Shown: piece after piece, positions 8,046 to 15,513 of the stretch
Position numbering within the stretch: position 1 is the first letter of the stretch
Layout: each line of letters starts with the position of its first letter
Source of the DNA: Planctomycetia bacterium
GTDB lineage: Bacteria > Planctomycetota > UBA1135 > UBA2386
Assembly (NCBI GenBank): GCA_005776365.1
Contig: SXPK01000126.1
Span: forward strand, 1 to 33,094
Reading direction: 5' to 3'
Length of the DNA: 33,094 nt
Program-made: the position numbers and the translations under genes
Notes under the pieces: model-generated
What the model saw: only the letters and a program-made list of their open reading frames with translations
Databases searched by the model: none
Told to the model about the DNA's origin: nothing

Positions 8046-9209
8046 TCAGTTCCCGAGCCGCAGAATGCCCGCGTTCGTGACGGCGGCCACTGCATCGTTG
8101 GCAAACGCCAATGCCTGCACATAGACCTCGAGGCCAGCAAGGCTCTGCAACCCAGGCACCTGCAACGACCACGTGAAGTCACCCAGCCCCGTTGCAATGC
8201 CAACCAAGCTGGCGTCGCAATAGCCCGCTGGGTCGACGAACAAGAACTCGTCGATCGCCGCCAGTGAGATCGCGGCGGGCGTGAGGCCAATCATGCCGAC
8301 GACGGGCGCGGCCGAAGGCAGGTTGCTCATTTCGAGTGTGAACGGCGCGCCGAGCACGGGCGCCGGCGTGGCTGTGGCAGGATGCATCGTCGGCCGTCCC
8401 AGCCCAGAACCCGTGCCGAACTCGCCGTAGCAGGGGCTCCAAGGATTTGGCGCCGGCATGATCTGCTGCAGCGCGCCGAAGAGCCGGTTCGCGATCAACT
8501 GCTCGCCAAGTCCATTGGGATGCACTTGATCCGCGAGATGCGCTTGCACATCGAAGCCCGTGTGGAGATCGACGATGCGCACGCCCGGCATCGTTGCGAG
8601 ACCATCGATCACCGCGTTGACCGCGAGGATGCCCTGGTCGAGGCCGTAGATCGTGCCCGTTCCCGCCGGCAGATTGAGCGCAGGCGTCGGCACCAACACC
8701 GCCGGCAGCGGCGGGATCTTGGCGATGACGATCTCCATATTGGGGTCGTATTGCGGCGAGCGCAGCACGCTGACGATGCCGCGCAGAAACGCGTCCGAGA
8801 CCTGCGCAATCTGCTGCGTCGTCATCTGATAGAACACCGTGCCCTTGATGACGTCGTTGGTCCCAAGCTGCACGACTGCAATGTCCGCTTCAAACTGCTG
8901 CAACGGTGCGAAGAGTTGGAAGCACACCTCGATGGTGGAACCGCCAGAGAAGCCGTAGTGATCGAGGTCGTAGGTCGGGTGCGCCGGGGCCCGTCCGCCG
9001 ATCACGCCGTGCCGTGCGCCAACAAAGTCGAAGCAGTGACCGGCGCCATGCAACAGGGTCCAAAGCGGTTGGCGATAGGTGTGTCGCTGGACCGTGCCCT
9101 CGGTGATCGAGTCACCGACGAAGACGATTCGAGTGCGCGGCTCCTGGGCGAGCAGACTGGTCGCCAGGAAAGAGCCCACGAGGAACGCGTTCGTAGCTAG
9201 GCTAGGCAT
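8046..9209 (-). CDS. Secreted SGNH/GDSL-type hydrolase with planctomycete C-terminal domain
   Basis: This is a 387-aa predicted exported esterase/lipase-type hydrolase. The start at 9209 gives the signal peptide MPSLATNAFLVGSFLATSLLAQ; the longer ORF in the track runs back over the divergent nucleotidase gene and is rejected. The SGNH blocks are clear: FVGDSITEG with nucleophile Ser34, a GFSGGST glycine block near 86-92, QLGTNDV (Asn118) and the catalytic DQVHPNG (Asp227, His230). Residues from about 260 to the end form a separate beta-rich domain (VLGAPFTLEMSNLP..., PGLQSLAGLEVYVQALAF...). It resembles the C-terminus of the secreted protein encoded at 20254-22173. The substrate is unknown; related enzymes de-acylate carbohydrates or lipids. 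It is divergently transcribed from the HAD nucleotidase across a palindrome-rich region. Confidence 0.88.
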   Translation of the reverse strand: MPSLATNAFLVGSFLATSLLAQEPRTRIVFVGDSITEGTVQRHTYRQPLWTLLHGAGHCFDFVGARHGVIGGRAPAHPTYDLDHYGFSGGSTIEVCFQLFAPLQQFEADIAVVQLGTNDVIKGTVFYQMTTQQIAQVSDAFLRGIVSVLRSPQYDPNMEIVIAKIPPLPAVLVPTPALNLPAGTGTIYGLDQGILAVNAVIDGLATMPGVRIVDLHTGFDVQAHLADQVHPNGLGEQLIANRLFGALQQIMPAPNPWSPCYGEFGTGSGLGRPTMHPATATPAPVLGAPFTLEMSNLPSAAPVVGMIGLTPAAISLAAIDEFLFVDPAGYCDASLVGIATGLGDFTWSLQVPGLQSLAGLEVYVQALAFANDAVAAVTNAGILRLGN

Positions 9210-9223
9210 AAGGAGAAAGACTA
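9210..9223 (-). promoter_or_regulatory. -10-like box TAGTCT near SGNH hydrolase start
   Basis: On the minus strand TAGTCT ends 8 nt before the chosen ATG. The distance is slightly longer than at the other leaderless-looking starts in the window, so the transcript would have a leader of zero to two nucleotides. No Shine-Dalgarno sequence is visible. Confidence 0.4.
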
Positions 9224-9246
9224 TGCATCCGGTGAGACCATTCCAG

Positions 9247-9297
9247 CCTTGGCAAGCATTGTGGCCAATACGGTTGGCCATGCCGCCGTTGCCAAGG
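9247..9297. promoter_or_regulatory. Nested inverted repeats in a divergent intergenic region (candidate operator)
   Basis: The outer arms CCTTGGCAA (9247-9255) and TTGCCAAGG (9289-9297) are perfect 9-bp inverted repeats. Nested inside are perfect 7-bp arms TGGCCAA (9262-9268) and TTGGCCA (9274-9280). All four arms share a TTGG(C)CAA-like core. They lie between the divergent SGNH hydrolase and HAD nucleotidase genes, upstream of the TAGTCT box. This suits a multi-site repressor or activator, although RNA structure in the nucleotidase leader is also possible. Confidence 0.5.
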
Positions 9298-9332
9298 GCT
9301 CCCCTGGTTGTAGACCTTTGCAGACCGCATCG

Positions 9333-10790
9333 ATGAACTACATGTCCGAGCACGACTTCCAGCCGCCAGCGCCATTCCGGGTGTTCTGCAACCGCACCCT
9401 GAACATGCGCGCGATCCAGGCGATCGGGTTCGACATGGACTACACGCTCGTGCACTACGACGTGCCCGAGTGGGAGGCTCGTGCCTATGCGCACGTGCAG
9501 CAACGGCTGCTGCACAAAGGCCATCCGGTGGGGCATCTGCGCTTCGATCCAGGACTCTTCTCGCGCGGGCTGGTGATCGATCTCGAACTCGGCAACATCC
9601 TGAAGGCGAACCGGTTCGGCTACGTGGTCAAGGCAGCGCATGGCACGCAGGTGCTCGCGCACGACGAACAGCGCAAGGTCTACAGCCAGGTCTGGATCGA
9701 CCTCGGCGAGCCGCGCTGGGTGTTCTTGAACACCTTGTTCTCGCTGTCTGAGGCTTGCTTGTACAGCCAGATGGTCGAGCTCCTCGACGCGGGCAAGCTC
9801 GGCGAAATCGGCTACGGCGCGCTCTACGACCTCGTCAAGACGACGATGGACGCCGCGCATCTCGAAGGCGAACTGAAGGCCGAGGTCATCGCCGACCCGG
9901 AACGCTTCGTCGACGTGGACGCCAACCTACCGCGCGCGCTGCTCGACCTGAAGCAAGCGGGAAAGCGACTGTTCCTCGCGACCAACAGCGAGTGGCACTA
10001 CACCAAACCGATGATGGAGTTCACGTTCGACCGCTTCCTGGGCAAGGGCGCCTGGGAGCAGTTGTTCGAACTGACCATCGTGCAATCGCGGAAGCCGTCG
10101 TTCTTCGACAACGCGAGCCCATTCTTTGGCATCGACGCCAGCGGCAGCGTTGTCGACGGCAAGCACGCACTCCGCGCCGGAGGCCGTTATCGCGGCGGCA
10201 ACGCACGACTCGTGCAGGAGTATCTGGGTTGCGGCGGCGAGTCGATCCTCTACGTCGGCGACCACATGTATGCCGACGTGCACGTGAGCAGCCGCATCCG
10301 GCGCTGGCGCACTGCGTTGGTCCTACGTGAACTGGAGACGGAGATCGCACACGAGCAGGCATTCGCGCAACGGCAGCAGGAGCTCATGGAGCTGATGCGG
10401 CAGAAAGAGCGCCTGGACCGCGAACAGGCGCAACTGCGGCTCTGCCTCCAACGCGCCGAGCGACACCAGCCGTTGCCGGAAGGACTGCCTCAAAGCATGC
10501 GCCCAGGAGCACATGGTTTGCAGCCGATCCACGAGCGGCTGCGGGAACTCAGGCAAGCAGGTGAGCATCTCGACCACACCATCTCTCCGTTGGCCAAACT
10601 CGCCGGCGAGATCGGGCACCCGCGCTGGGGCCCACTGATGCGAGCGGGCAACGACAAGAGCCAGCTGGCGCGACAAATCGAAACGCACGCCGATCTCTAC
10701 ATGTCGAGGGTGTCCAACCTGCTGCACCTGACGCCGTTTGGGTATCTGCGCGCGGGCCGCGGCGCGCTGCCGCACGACCCGACGCGCTGA
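9333..10790 (+). CDS. HAD-IG family 5'-nucleotidase
   Basis: This 485-aa cytosolic protein belongs to the HAD superfamily, subfamily IG, related to eukaryotic cytosolic purine 5'-nucleotidase II. It would dephosphorylate nucleoside monophosphates. Motif I is FDMDYTLVHY with nucleophile Asp34 and acid/base Asp36. Motif II is LFLATNSEW, and motif IV is ILYVGDHMYADV (GDHxxxD). The long cap and the charged coiled-coil segment near residues 330-375 (ETEIAHEQAFAQRQQELMELM...) are normal for this family. The C-terminus has a further helical stretch ending RVSNLLHLTPFGYLRAGRG. The start ATG at 9333 is preferred over the upstream ORF start because the earlier residues fall in the palindromic control region; ATG at 9342 is also possible. 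Its stop is 4 nt before the next gene, so the two are co-transcribed. Confidence 0.9.
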   Translation: MNYMSEHDFQPPAPFRVFCNRTLNMRAIQAIGFDMDYTLVHYDVPEWEARAYAHVQQRLLHKGHPVGHLRFDPGLFSRGLVIDLELGNILKANRFGYVVKAAHGTQVLAHDEQRKVYSQVWIDLGEPRWVFLNTLFSLSEACLYSQMVELLDAGKLGEIGYGALYDLVKTTMDAAHLEGELKAEVIADPERFVDVDANLPRALLDLKQAGKRLFLATNSEWHYTKPMMEFTFDRFLGKGAWEQLFELTIVQSRKPSFFDNASPFFGIDASGSVVDGKHALRAGGRYRGGNARLVQEYLGCGGESILYVGDHMYADVHVSSRIRRWRTALVLRELETEIAHEQAFAQRQQELMELMRQKERLDREQAQLRLCLQRAERHQPLPEGLPQSMRPGAHGLQPIHERLRELRQAGEHLDHTISPLAKLAGEIGHPRWGPLMRAGNDKSQLARQIETHADLYMSRVSNLLHLTPFGYLRAGRGALPHDPTR

Positions 10791-10794
10791 GGCA

Positions 10795-11649
10795 ATGCCC
10801 CGTTTGTTCCGTCTGCTGCGTCCGATGGCCGTCGCATGCGTGGTGACGACAGGATTCGTGTTGGTGTGGTGCCTTGCAGCGTGCAGAACACACCGGGAAC
10901 CACCGAACATCGAATGGTTCGACGGCGAACCACGCGGCCACTCGCACAACGACTATGGTCGCCGGGTGCCGCTGCACGAAGCTCTGCGCCACGGGTTCTG
11001 CAGCGTTGAAGCAGACGTGTTTCTGCGCAACGGCGCGCTGCTCGTCGGTCACGACGAGTGGATGCTGCATCCGAGTCGAACGCTGGAGTCGCTTTACCTC
11101 GATCCGCTTCGAGAGCGCGTCCACCAAAACGGCGGCACGGTTCATGGTGACGGCAGGACCTTTCTGCTGCTGGTAGACATCAAGCAAAGGGGCGAGGAGG
11201 TCTACGCCGAACTGCGAAGGGCGCTGGCCGAACGCCGCGAGTTGCTGACTACCTTCTCCGGCACGAGCGTCGATGCGGGCGCAATCACCGTCGTGCTTTC
11301 AGGAAATCGCCCCATCACCAGGGTCGCGAACGAGGCCACGCGGCTTGTTGCAATCGACGGACGGCTCGCGGACCTCGATCGCAACCCACCATCGTCGCTC
11401 GTGCCACTGGTGAGCGCTCCCTGGACCGGGACCTTTGCCTGGGACGGACGCGCAGAGATCCCGCCGAACGAACTGTCGATGCTTCGATCGCTCGCGAACA
11501 GAGCAAAGGCGCAGGGCCGAATGCTCCGCTTCTGGGGCGCGCCCGACCTGCCCCCTGCGTGGGCCGCGCTGCGCAGCGCAGGGGTGAACTGGATCAACAC
11601 AGATCGCCCTGGCGACTTTGCCGCGTGGGATTCGAAGACGTCGCGCTGA
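10795..11649 (+). CDS. PI-PLC/glycerophosphodiester phosphodiesterase-like lipoprotein
   Basis: This 284-aa predicted lipoprotein (LAAC lipobox, Cys30) belongs to the phosphatidylinositol-specific phospholipase C/GDPD-like TIM-barrel group. The core is HSHNDY (49-54), followed by PLHEALRHGFCSVEADVFLRNGALLVGHD, which supplies the E72/D74 metal-binding pair and His86, and LLLVDIK in the next strand. These match what is normally annotated as PI-PLC/GDPD family protein in planctomycetes and Bacteroidetes. The start ATG at 10795 was chosen over 10738 because it begins the signal peptide and lies 4 nt after the nucleotidase stop. The substrate could be a periplasmic phosphodiester, but this is not determined. 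The link between a cytosolic nucleotidase and this lipoprotein is unexplained. Confidence 0.82.
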   Translation: MPRLFRLLRPMAVACVVTTGFVLVWCLAACRTHREPPNIEWFDGEPRGHSHNDYGRRVPLHEALRHGFCSVEADVFLRNGALLVGHDEWMLHPSRTLESLYLDPLRERVHQNGGTVHGDGRTFLLLVDIKQRGEEVYAELRRALAERRELLTTFSGTSVDAGAITVVLSGNRPITRVANEATRLVAIDGRLADLDRNPPSSLVPLVSAPWTGTFAWDGRAEIPPNELSMLRSLANRAKAQGRMLRFWGAPDLPPAWAALRSAGVNWINTDRPGDFAAWDSKTSR

Positions 11650-11712
11650 GCCAGCGAGGAATCTCGCCACATCGGCCCTAAGCCCCGCCGCCCTTGGCCC
11701 GAGTGCATATGG

Positions 11713-11727
11713 GCCTGACCGTCAGGC
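11713..11727. promoter_or_regulatory. 15-bp palindrome upstream of a -10 box (candidate operator)
   Basis: GCCTGAC-C-GTCAGGC is a perfect dyad with 7-bp arms and one central base. It ends 4 nt before the TAGGTT box of the gene starting at 11744. The 1-nt centre rules out a normal RNA hairpin loop, so a dimeric DNA-binding regulator is the natural reading. Confidence 0.45.
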
Positions 11728-11731
11728 AACT

Positions 11732-11743
11732 TAGGTTGCGACC
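11732..11743 (+). promoter_or_regulatory. -10 box TAGGTT placed for a leaderless start
   Basis: TAGGTT (11732-11737) is followed by GCGACC and then ATG at 11744. The 6-nt spacing matches a transcription start at the first base of the start codon. No Shine-Dalgarno sequence is present. Confidence 0.55.
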
Positions 11744-12934
11744 ATGGCAATTCGCACCAAGCTGCGACTGGAACAGCGAGTCCAGCATGCGGCCGAACTC
11801 ATGCAGCAGTTCGCAGAGCGCACGCGTATCGAGCAGGGCGGTCCCGAAGCACGGCGCTACTTGTGGACTGACTCCTTTGCGGTGTGCAACTTCTTGTCGT
11901 TGCAGCGAGCCACAGGGGAGCCGCGTTGGGAACGCTTGGCCTTGCGGCTCGTCGATCGTGTGCACGCGACGCTTGGTCGCCATCGTCCGGACGATCCACG
12001 GAAGGGGTGGATCAGCGGGCTTCCCGAGCTCGAAGGCCGTGCGCACCCGACTCGAGCGGGCCTGCGCATCGGCAAGCCACTTCCAGAGCGTCGTGCGTCC
12101 GAACCCGCCGATCCTCGCATCGAATGGAACCGCGACGGGCAGTATTTCCACTACATGACGCGCTGGATGCATGCGCTGACGCGAGTCTCGATCGAGACCG
12201 GAAGACAAGAGCCGCTTGCGCAGGCAATCGAACTCGCCGAAGCAGGACATCACGGTTTCGTCGTCCGCGACCAGGACGGCGGCATGCGGATGCGCTGGAA
12301 AATGAGCATTGATCTCGAGCGACCGATCGTTGCTTCGATGGGTCAGCATGACGCGCTCGATGGCTGGACGACCGGCATGGAGGCACTCGGCGTGGCACAA
12401 CGCCTGCACTCGGAGGCCGACGTAGGTGGCCTCGCTGCTGCAGTTCGAGACTGGCGCGTCATCAGCTCCCGCGTCGATCCGTCCACCACCGATCCACTGG
12501 GAATCGGCACGGTGCTGACCTGCGCAGGTTTCGTCGCCCAATGGCTTGCGCGGGGCGAAGGCGTCGCTCCGCAAGAACTCGAAGCCCTCGTCCGCTCGGC
12601 AGCGCGATCCCTCGACCTACTGATCCAGAGCGAGGCACTGACGCAGCCTGCCACGCATCGTCTGCCGTTCCGAGAGATCGGTCTCGGGATCGGATTGCGT
12701 GCCCTGCCGCATGTGCTACGAGCCCTGCACCGTCGCGACCTGACTGCACGGACGCGCATCGCGATCGACGACGCGCTCACGGCGCTGCAAGAACATGAGC
12801 CGCGCGCCGACGAGATCGAGCACGACTGGCTCGATTCATCGCATCACGCCTTGCCGAGTTGGTTCCAACATCTCGACATCAACACGGTGATGCTCGCTAC
12901 GAGCTTGCTTCCGACGGTGTTCCTCGAGGCTTGA
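11744..12934 (+). CDS. Conserved protein of unknown function, alpha/alpha-barrel-like
   Basis: This is a 396-aa protein with no signal peptide or membrane helix, so probably cytosolic. I recognise the pattern YLWTDSFAVCNFLSL ... LVDRVHATLGRHRPDD...GWISGL ... HPTRAGLRIGKPLPER ... WNRDGQYFHYMTRWMHAL from conserved hypothetical proteins in several bacterial phyla. The alternating helices with conserved Trp, His and Asp residues resemble an (alpha/alpha)6 toroid as in glycosidases and epimerases, but I cannot name a reaction. Other conserved-looking segments are SMGQHDALDGWTTG and the C-terminal W-F-Q-H-L-D-I-N-T-V-M. The gene is probably monocistronic. It has its own -10 box with 6-nt spacing and an upstream palindrome, and it converges with the hsp20 gene. 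A carbohydrate-related role is only a guess. Confidence 0.8.
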   Translation: MAIRTKLRLEQRVQHAAELMQQFAERTRIEQGGPEARRYLWTDSFAVCNFLSLQRATGEPRWERLALRLVDRVHATLGRHRPDDPRKGWISGLPELEGRAHPTRAGLRIGKPLPERRASEPADPRIEWNRDGQYFHYMTRWMHALTRVSIETGRQEPLAQAIELAEAGHHGFVVRDQDGGMRMRWKMSIDLERPIVASMGQHDALDGWTTGMEALGVAQRLHSEADVGGLAAAVRDWRVISSRVDPSTTDPLGIGTVLTCAGFVAQWLARGEGVAPQELEALVRSAARSLDLLIQSEALTQPATHRLPFREIGLGIGLRALPHVLRALHRRDLTARTRIAIDDALTALQEHEPRADEIEHDWLDSSHHALPSWFQHLDINTVMLATSLLPTVFLEA

Positions 12935-12968
12935 GCCGGCTCGCGCTGCGCCGCTGAGCAGGGCCACG

Positions 12969-13000
12969 GGCGGCGGCCGCGACTCTTGGCGACCGCCGCC
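12969..13000. terminator. GC-rich hairpin between convergent genes
   Basis: GGCGGCGG (12969-12976) and CCGCCGCC (12993-13000) form a perfect 8-bp stem with a 16-nt loop. It lies in the 84-bp gap between the stops of the unknown gene and hsp20, which converge here. Neither side carries a T-tract, so termination activity is inferred from position and stability only. Confidence 0.45.
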
Positions 13001-13018
13001 GGGCTGAAGCAAACTCTC

Positions 13019-13480
13019 TCACATCGAACGGATCGGGACCCTCTGCGTGGATTGCGGCTGCCGCTTCTGGATTCGAATCTCGAGCACGCCGTTGCGGAAC
13101 ATGGCCGTGATGGCCTCGGTATCCAACGTGGCGTCACTCGGGACCTCGAACCGGCGCTCGAAGGTTTCACGCGAGGTCTCGATGCGGAGGTAGCGCCTCT
13201 CTTCGCTCTCCGCCAAGTCTGCACGATGCCCGCGCACCAGGAGCTGGTCGTCCGTTAGTCGGACCTCGACCTCAGAAGGGTCGAACCCCGGCAGTTCCAT
13301 GGTCACGAGGTAATCGCGCGCGGTCTCGGCAATGTCCGCTCGCGGCAGCCATCGCCCTTCGAACAGGGCTTGGTCTGCCGTGTCATCGCGCAGCATTGTC
13401 CGAAGCCAATCGAGCGGAGCAGCCATACGGGCCTCGGGGTCATTCCGCCCGGTCCGCATCCACTTCTGGAATGGCGTCAT
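13019..13480 (-). CDS. Small heat shock protein, Hsp20/alpha-crystallin family
   Basis: This is a 153-aa ATP-independent chaperone that would hold unfolding proteins under heat or other stress. The alpha-crystallin domain covers about residues 45-140. It starts with LPRADIAETARDYLVTMELPGFDPSEVEVRL, then DQLLVRGHR, SRETFERRFEVPSDATLDTEAITAMFRNGVLEIRIQK, which includes the A-x-x-x-N-G-V-L family signature. The C-terminal tail has R-V-P-I-R, close to the I-x-I/V motif used in oligomer assembly. The start at 13480 is firm: AGAGGAG lies 6 nt upstream of the ATG, one of the few good Shine-Dalgarno sequences in the window. The leader can fold so that this Shine-Dalgarno is paired (see the regulatory entry). 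No CIRCE element is visible. The long ORF-track version upstream of 13480 is rejected. Confidence 0.93.
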   Translation of the reverse strand: MTPFQKWMRTGRNDPEARMAAPLDWLRTMLRDDTADQALFEGRWLPRADIAETARDYLVTMELPGFDPSEVEVRLTDDQLLVRGHRADLAESEERRYLRIETSRETFERRFEVPSDATLDTEAITAMFRNGVLEIRIQKRQPQSTQRVPIRSM

Positions 13481-13486
13481 GATCTG

Positions 13487-13554
13487 CTCCTCTCGTTGAA
13501 CAAGGCCCGGGACGCCGCGAAGCGCCCGGACTAACCGAAGTGACAACGGAGGAG
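13487..13554 (-). promoter_or_regulatory. Structured hsp20 leader that can mask the Shine-Dalgarno (candidate RNA thermometer)
   Basis: In transcript sense, CUCCUCCGUUG (13554-13544) can pair with CAACGAGAGGAG (13498-13487). The pairing is 11 bp with a single bulged A, and the second arm contains the Shine-Dalgarno GAGGAG of hsp20. Between the arms sits a second hairpin, CCGGG-CGC / GCG-U-CCCGG (13529-13507). If transcription starts upstream of 13554, the ribosome site is buried at low temperature. The promoter is not identified, so this is a structural prediction. Confidence 0.5.
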
Positions 13555-13681
13555 AGGTGGTTCCCTTTCTGCGTCCAGGTGCGGCACCAACGTCGGCACA
13601 GTGATCCCCCCGTGAGTAGTCGGTTTGCCCAGGTTCATGCGCTCGCTTGCGATGGCGGGCCCCGCTGTCCACGATCGCCGC

Positions 13682-15424
13682 ATGCGAACGAAGCCGACGA
13701 TCCGCGCCAACGAGCAAGGCGTGCCGGTGCTCGGCCCCGGCTGTGCCGCGGCAATCGTGGCCACGGTGGCGCTCGCTTTCTCGCGCGGCTTGTCCGGCGG
13801 CTTCGTCTACGACGACCTGACTCTGCTCGCACAGAATCCGGCGCTGCACGACGCGACCGACTACACGACGATTTGGACTGCGCCGCTTTGGGGCGAGCAA
13901 CTCGGGCACTGGCGGCCGCTCACGGCGCAGCTGTTTGCGTTCTCTTGGTCGCTGACTCCTGGCTCTGCCCTTGGCATCCATGCAGTCGCGCTCGTGCTTC
14001 ACGTGCTGGCAGCGATCGCGGCCGCCCGCATCGCGCTCTCACTCACGCTACCGCGCGCATTCGCAGTCCTTGGCGCACTGTTGTTCGCGCTGCATCCGGC
14101 CAATGCCGAAACCGTCGGCTGGTGCGCGTCGCTCAACGACGCACTGCTATGCGCGTGCTCGATCGGCGCACTCGACCAGTGGCTTCGTTGGCGGATCACC
14201 GGCGCCAAGTCTGCGCTCGCGGCTGCCCACGTTCTCGCGGCGGCAGCGATGCTCGCAAAGGAAGCGGGCGCGCTGACTCCGGTGCTGCTGCTCGCCACGG
14301 ATGTCGTGCTCGGCCGAACCAAGCTCGTGGCTCGATCTGCCCCGACTTTGCTATTGCTCGTCGTCGCCTGGCTCGTGGCGCGCACGCTCGTGTTCGGCGA
14401 CCTGGCGGCAGGGTTTGACCGCACGACGTTCACACACCCAGGATCGACACTAGCCAACGCCGCGTCGGTCGGCACCGGCCTGCTGCGGCGCCTTGCGTTG
14501 CCGCTGCGCGCCGACATGTTCGAGGGGCCAGCGCACGTAGGCATGATCTCCTTCGCCATTGCCCTCGCCCTTGTCGCAGCATTGGCGGCGTTCGCCTGGC
14601 GCCGTGGACCGGCTGGCCGCGTCGCGTGTGTGCTGATCGGCACGAGCTTGCTACCGCCGATCCTCGCCGTGCAGAACCTGGGTCCGTATCCAGTCGCCGA
14701 CCGCTACCTCGCGCTCGCAACCGTCGGTCTCGGCCTTGCGATCGCGAATGGCGCGGCGCGCCACGGCGCGACAGTTCGAGGCACGATGTGTGCCCTCGTT
14801 GCGATCTACGCCATCGCGACCTGGATACGATTGCCGCACTGGCACGACCAGGAGACCTTCATCTCACGCTCGCTCGCCGCTCGCCCTGACGAACCACGAT
14901 TGCATCTCATGCGCGGCACTCTGCTGCTCGAACGTGCGCAGTCCGGCGATGCTGCCGCGATCGAACCGGCCACCACCGCATTGCAGAATGCCAAACGTCT
15001 CCTCGGTGACGAACTCGTGCGCCAGGACGAGCTCGCTTCGCTCCGCCGCGATGTCGCAGTCGCGCTTGCTTGGACTTCGATGTTCGCAACGAGTCCTTCC
15101 GGGCAGCCCGACTGGGCAAGGGTGGAACGCGAGTTCCTGTTCGTAACGGCCAACTGGCCCGACCGAGCCGATGCTTGGGTCGGACTCGGCGTCGCACGCG
15201 CCGCGAGCGGGCAACTCGAGGCCGGCATACGCGACCTGCAACACGCGGTGCAACTCGATCCCGGCGCACCCGCCGCGCGCTTCAACCTCGCCAAGGTCTT
15301 GCACTTGGAGGGCAGCCTGCAAGGCGCCGAGGAACAGCTGCGCGAAGCGCTGCGCATTCGGCCGGGTGACCCCCAAGCCAGTGCCCTGCTAGAGGAAGTC
15401 CTGCGTCAACGACAGCGGCGATAG
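13682..15424 (+). CDS. TMTC-like multi-pass membrane protein with C-terminal TPR repeats
   Basis: This is a predicted 580-aa inner membrane protein. About ten hydrophobic helices fill residues 20-390, and two or three TPR units follow near 480-575 (ADAWVGLGVARAASGQLEAGIRDLQHAVQLDPG, AARFNLAKVLHLEGSLQGAEEQLREALRIRPG). The first loop carries FVYDDLTLLAQNP with the Asp44-Asp45 pair, then HWRPLTAQLFAFSW and LHVLAAI, the layout of TMTC and other GT-C fold glycosyltransferases that use a polyprenyl-phosphate sugar. LFALHPANAETVGWCASLNDALL is also typical of this group. The acceptor and sugar are unknown. The start at 13682 is chosen because the residues before it look non-coding; 13652 and 13637 are in-frame alternatives. 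The gene is divergent from hsp20 and upstream of the epimerase. Confidence 0.82.
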   Translation: MRTKPTIRANEQGVPVLGPGCAAAIVATVALAFSRGLSGGFVYDDLTLLAQNPALHDATDYTTIWTAPLWGEQLGHWRPLTAQLFAFSWSLTPGSALGIHAVALVLHVLAAIAAARIALSLTLPRAFAVLGALLFALHPANAETVGWCASLNDALLCACSIGALDQWLRWRITGAKSALAAAHVLAAAAMLAKEAGALTPVLLLATDVVLGRTKLVARSAPTLLLLVVAWLVARTLVFGDLAAGFDRTTFTHPGSTLANAASVGTGLLRRLALPLRADMFEGPAHVGMISFAIALALVAALAAFAWRRGPAGRVACVLIGTSLLPPILAVQNLGPYPVADRYLALATVGLGLAIANGAARHGATVRGTMCALVAIYAIATWIRLPHWHDQETFISRSLAARPDEPRLHLMRGTLLLERAQSGDAAAIEPATTALQNAKRLLGDELVRQDELASLRRDVAVALAWTSMFATSPSGQPDWARVEREFLFVTANWPDRADAWVGLGVARAASGQLEAGIRDLQHAVQLDPGAPAARFNLAKVLHLEGSLQGAEEQLREALRIRPGDPQASALLEEVLRQRQRR

Positions 15425-15487
15425 GCGCCCGGACAAAGATCGTCAGCTACCCACTCAGGGTCGGAGTCGCCTGACGCCGAAGAGGGA

Positions 15488-15507
15488 GCACCGCGAACTC
15501 GCGGTGC
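15488..15507 (+). promoter_or_regulatory. Perfect hairpin just before the epimerase start codon
   Basis: GCACCGCG-AACT-CGCGGTGC is a perfect 8-bp stem with a 4-nt loop. It ends 6 nt before the ATG at 15514 and about 65 nt after the preceding stop codon. It could terminate the upstream TMTC-like transcript or hinder ribosome access to this ATG. No T-tract follows it. Confidence 0.4.
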
Positions 15508-15513
15508 CAACGC

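Noticed and set aside
13481-13681. CIRCE operator for hsp20
   Set aside because: There is no TTAGCACTC-N9-GAGTGCTAA-like sequence; the inverted repeat present has different arms and a 45-nt separation.
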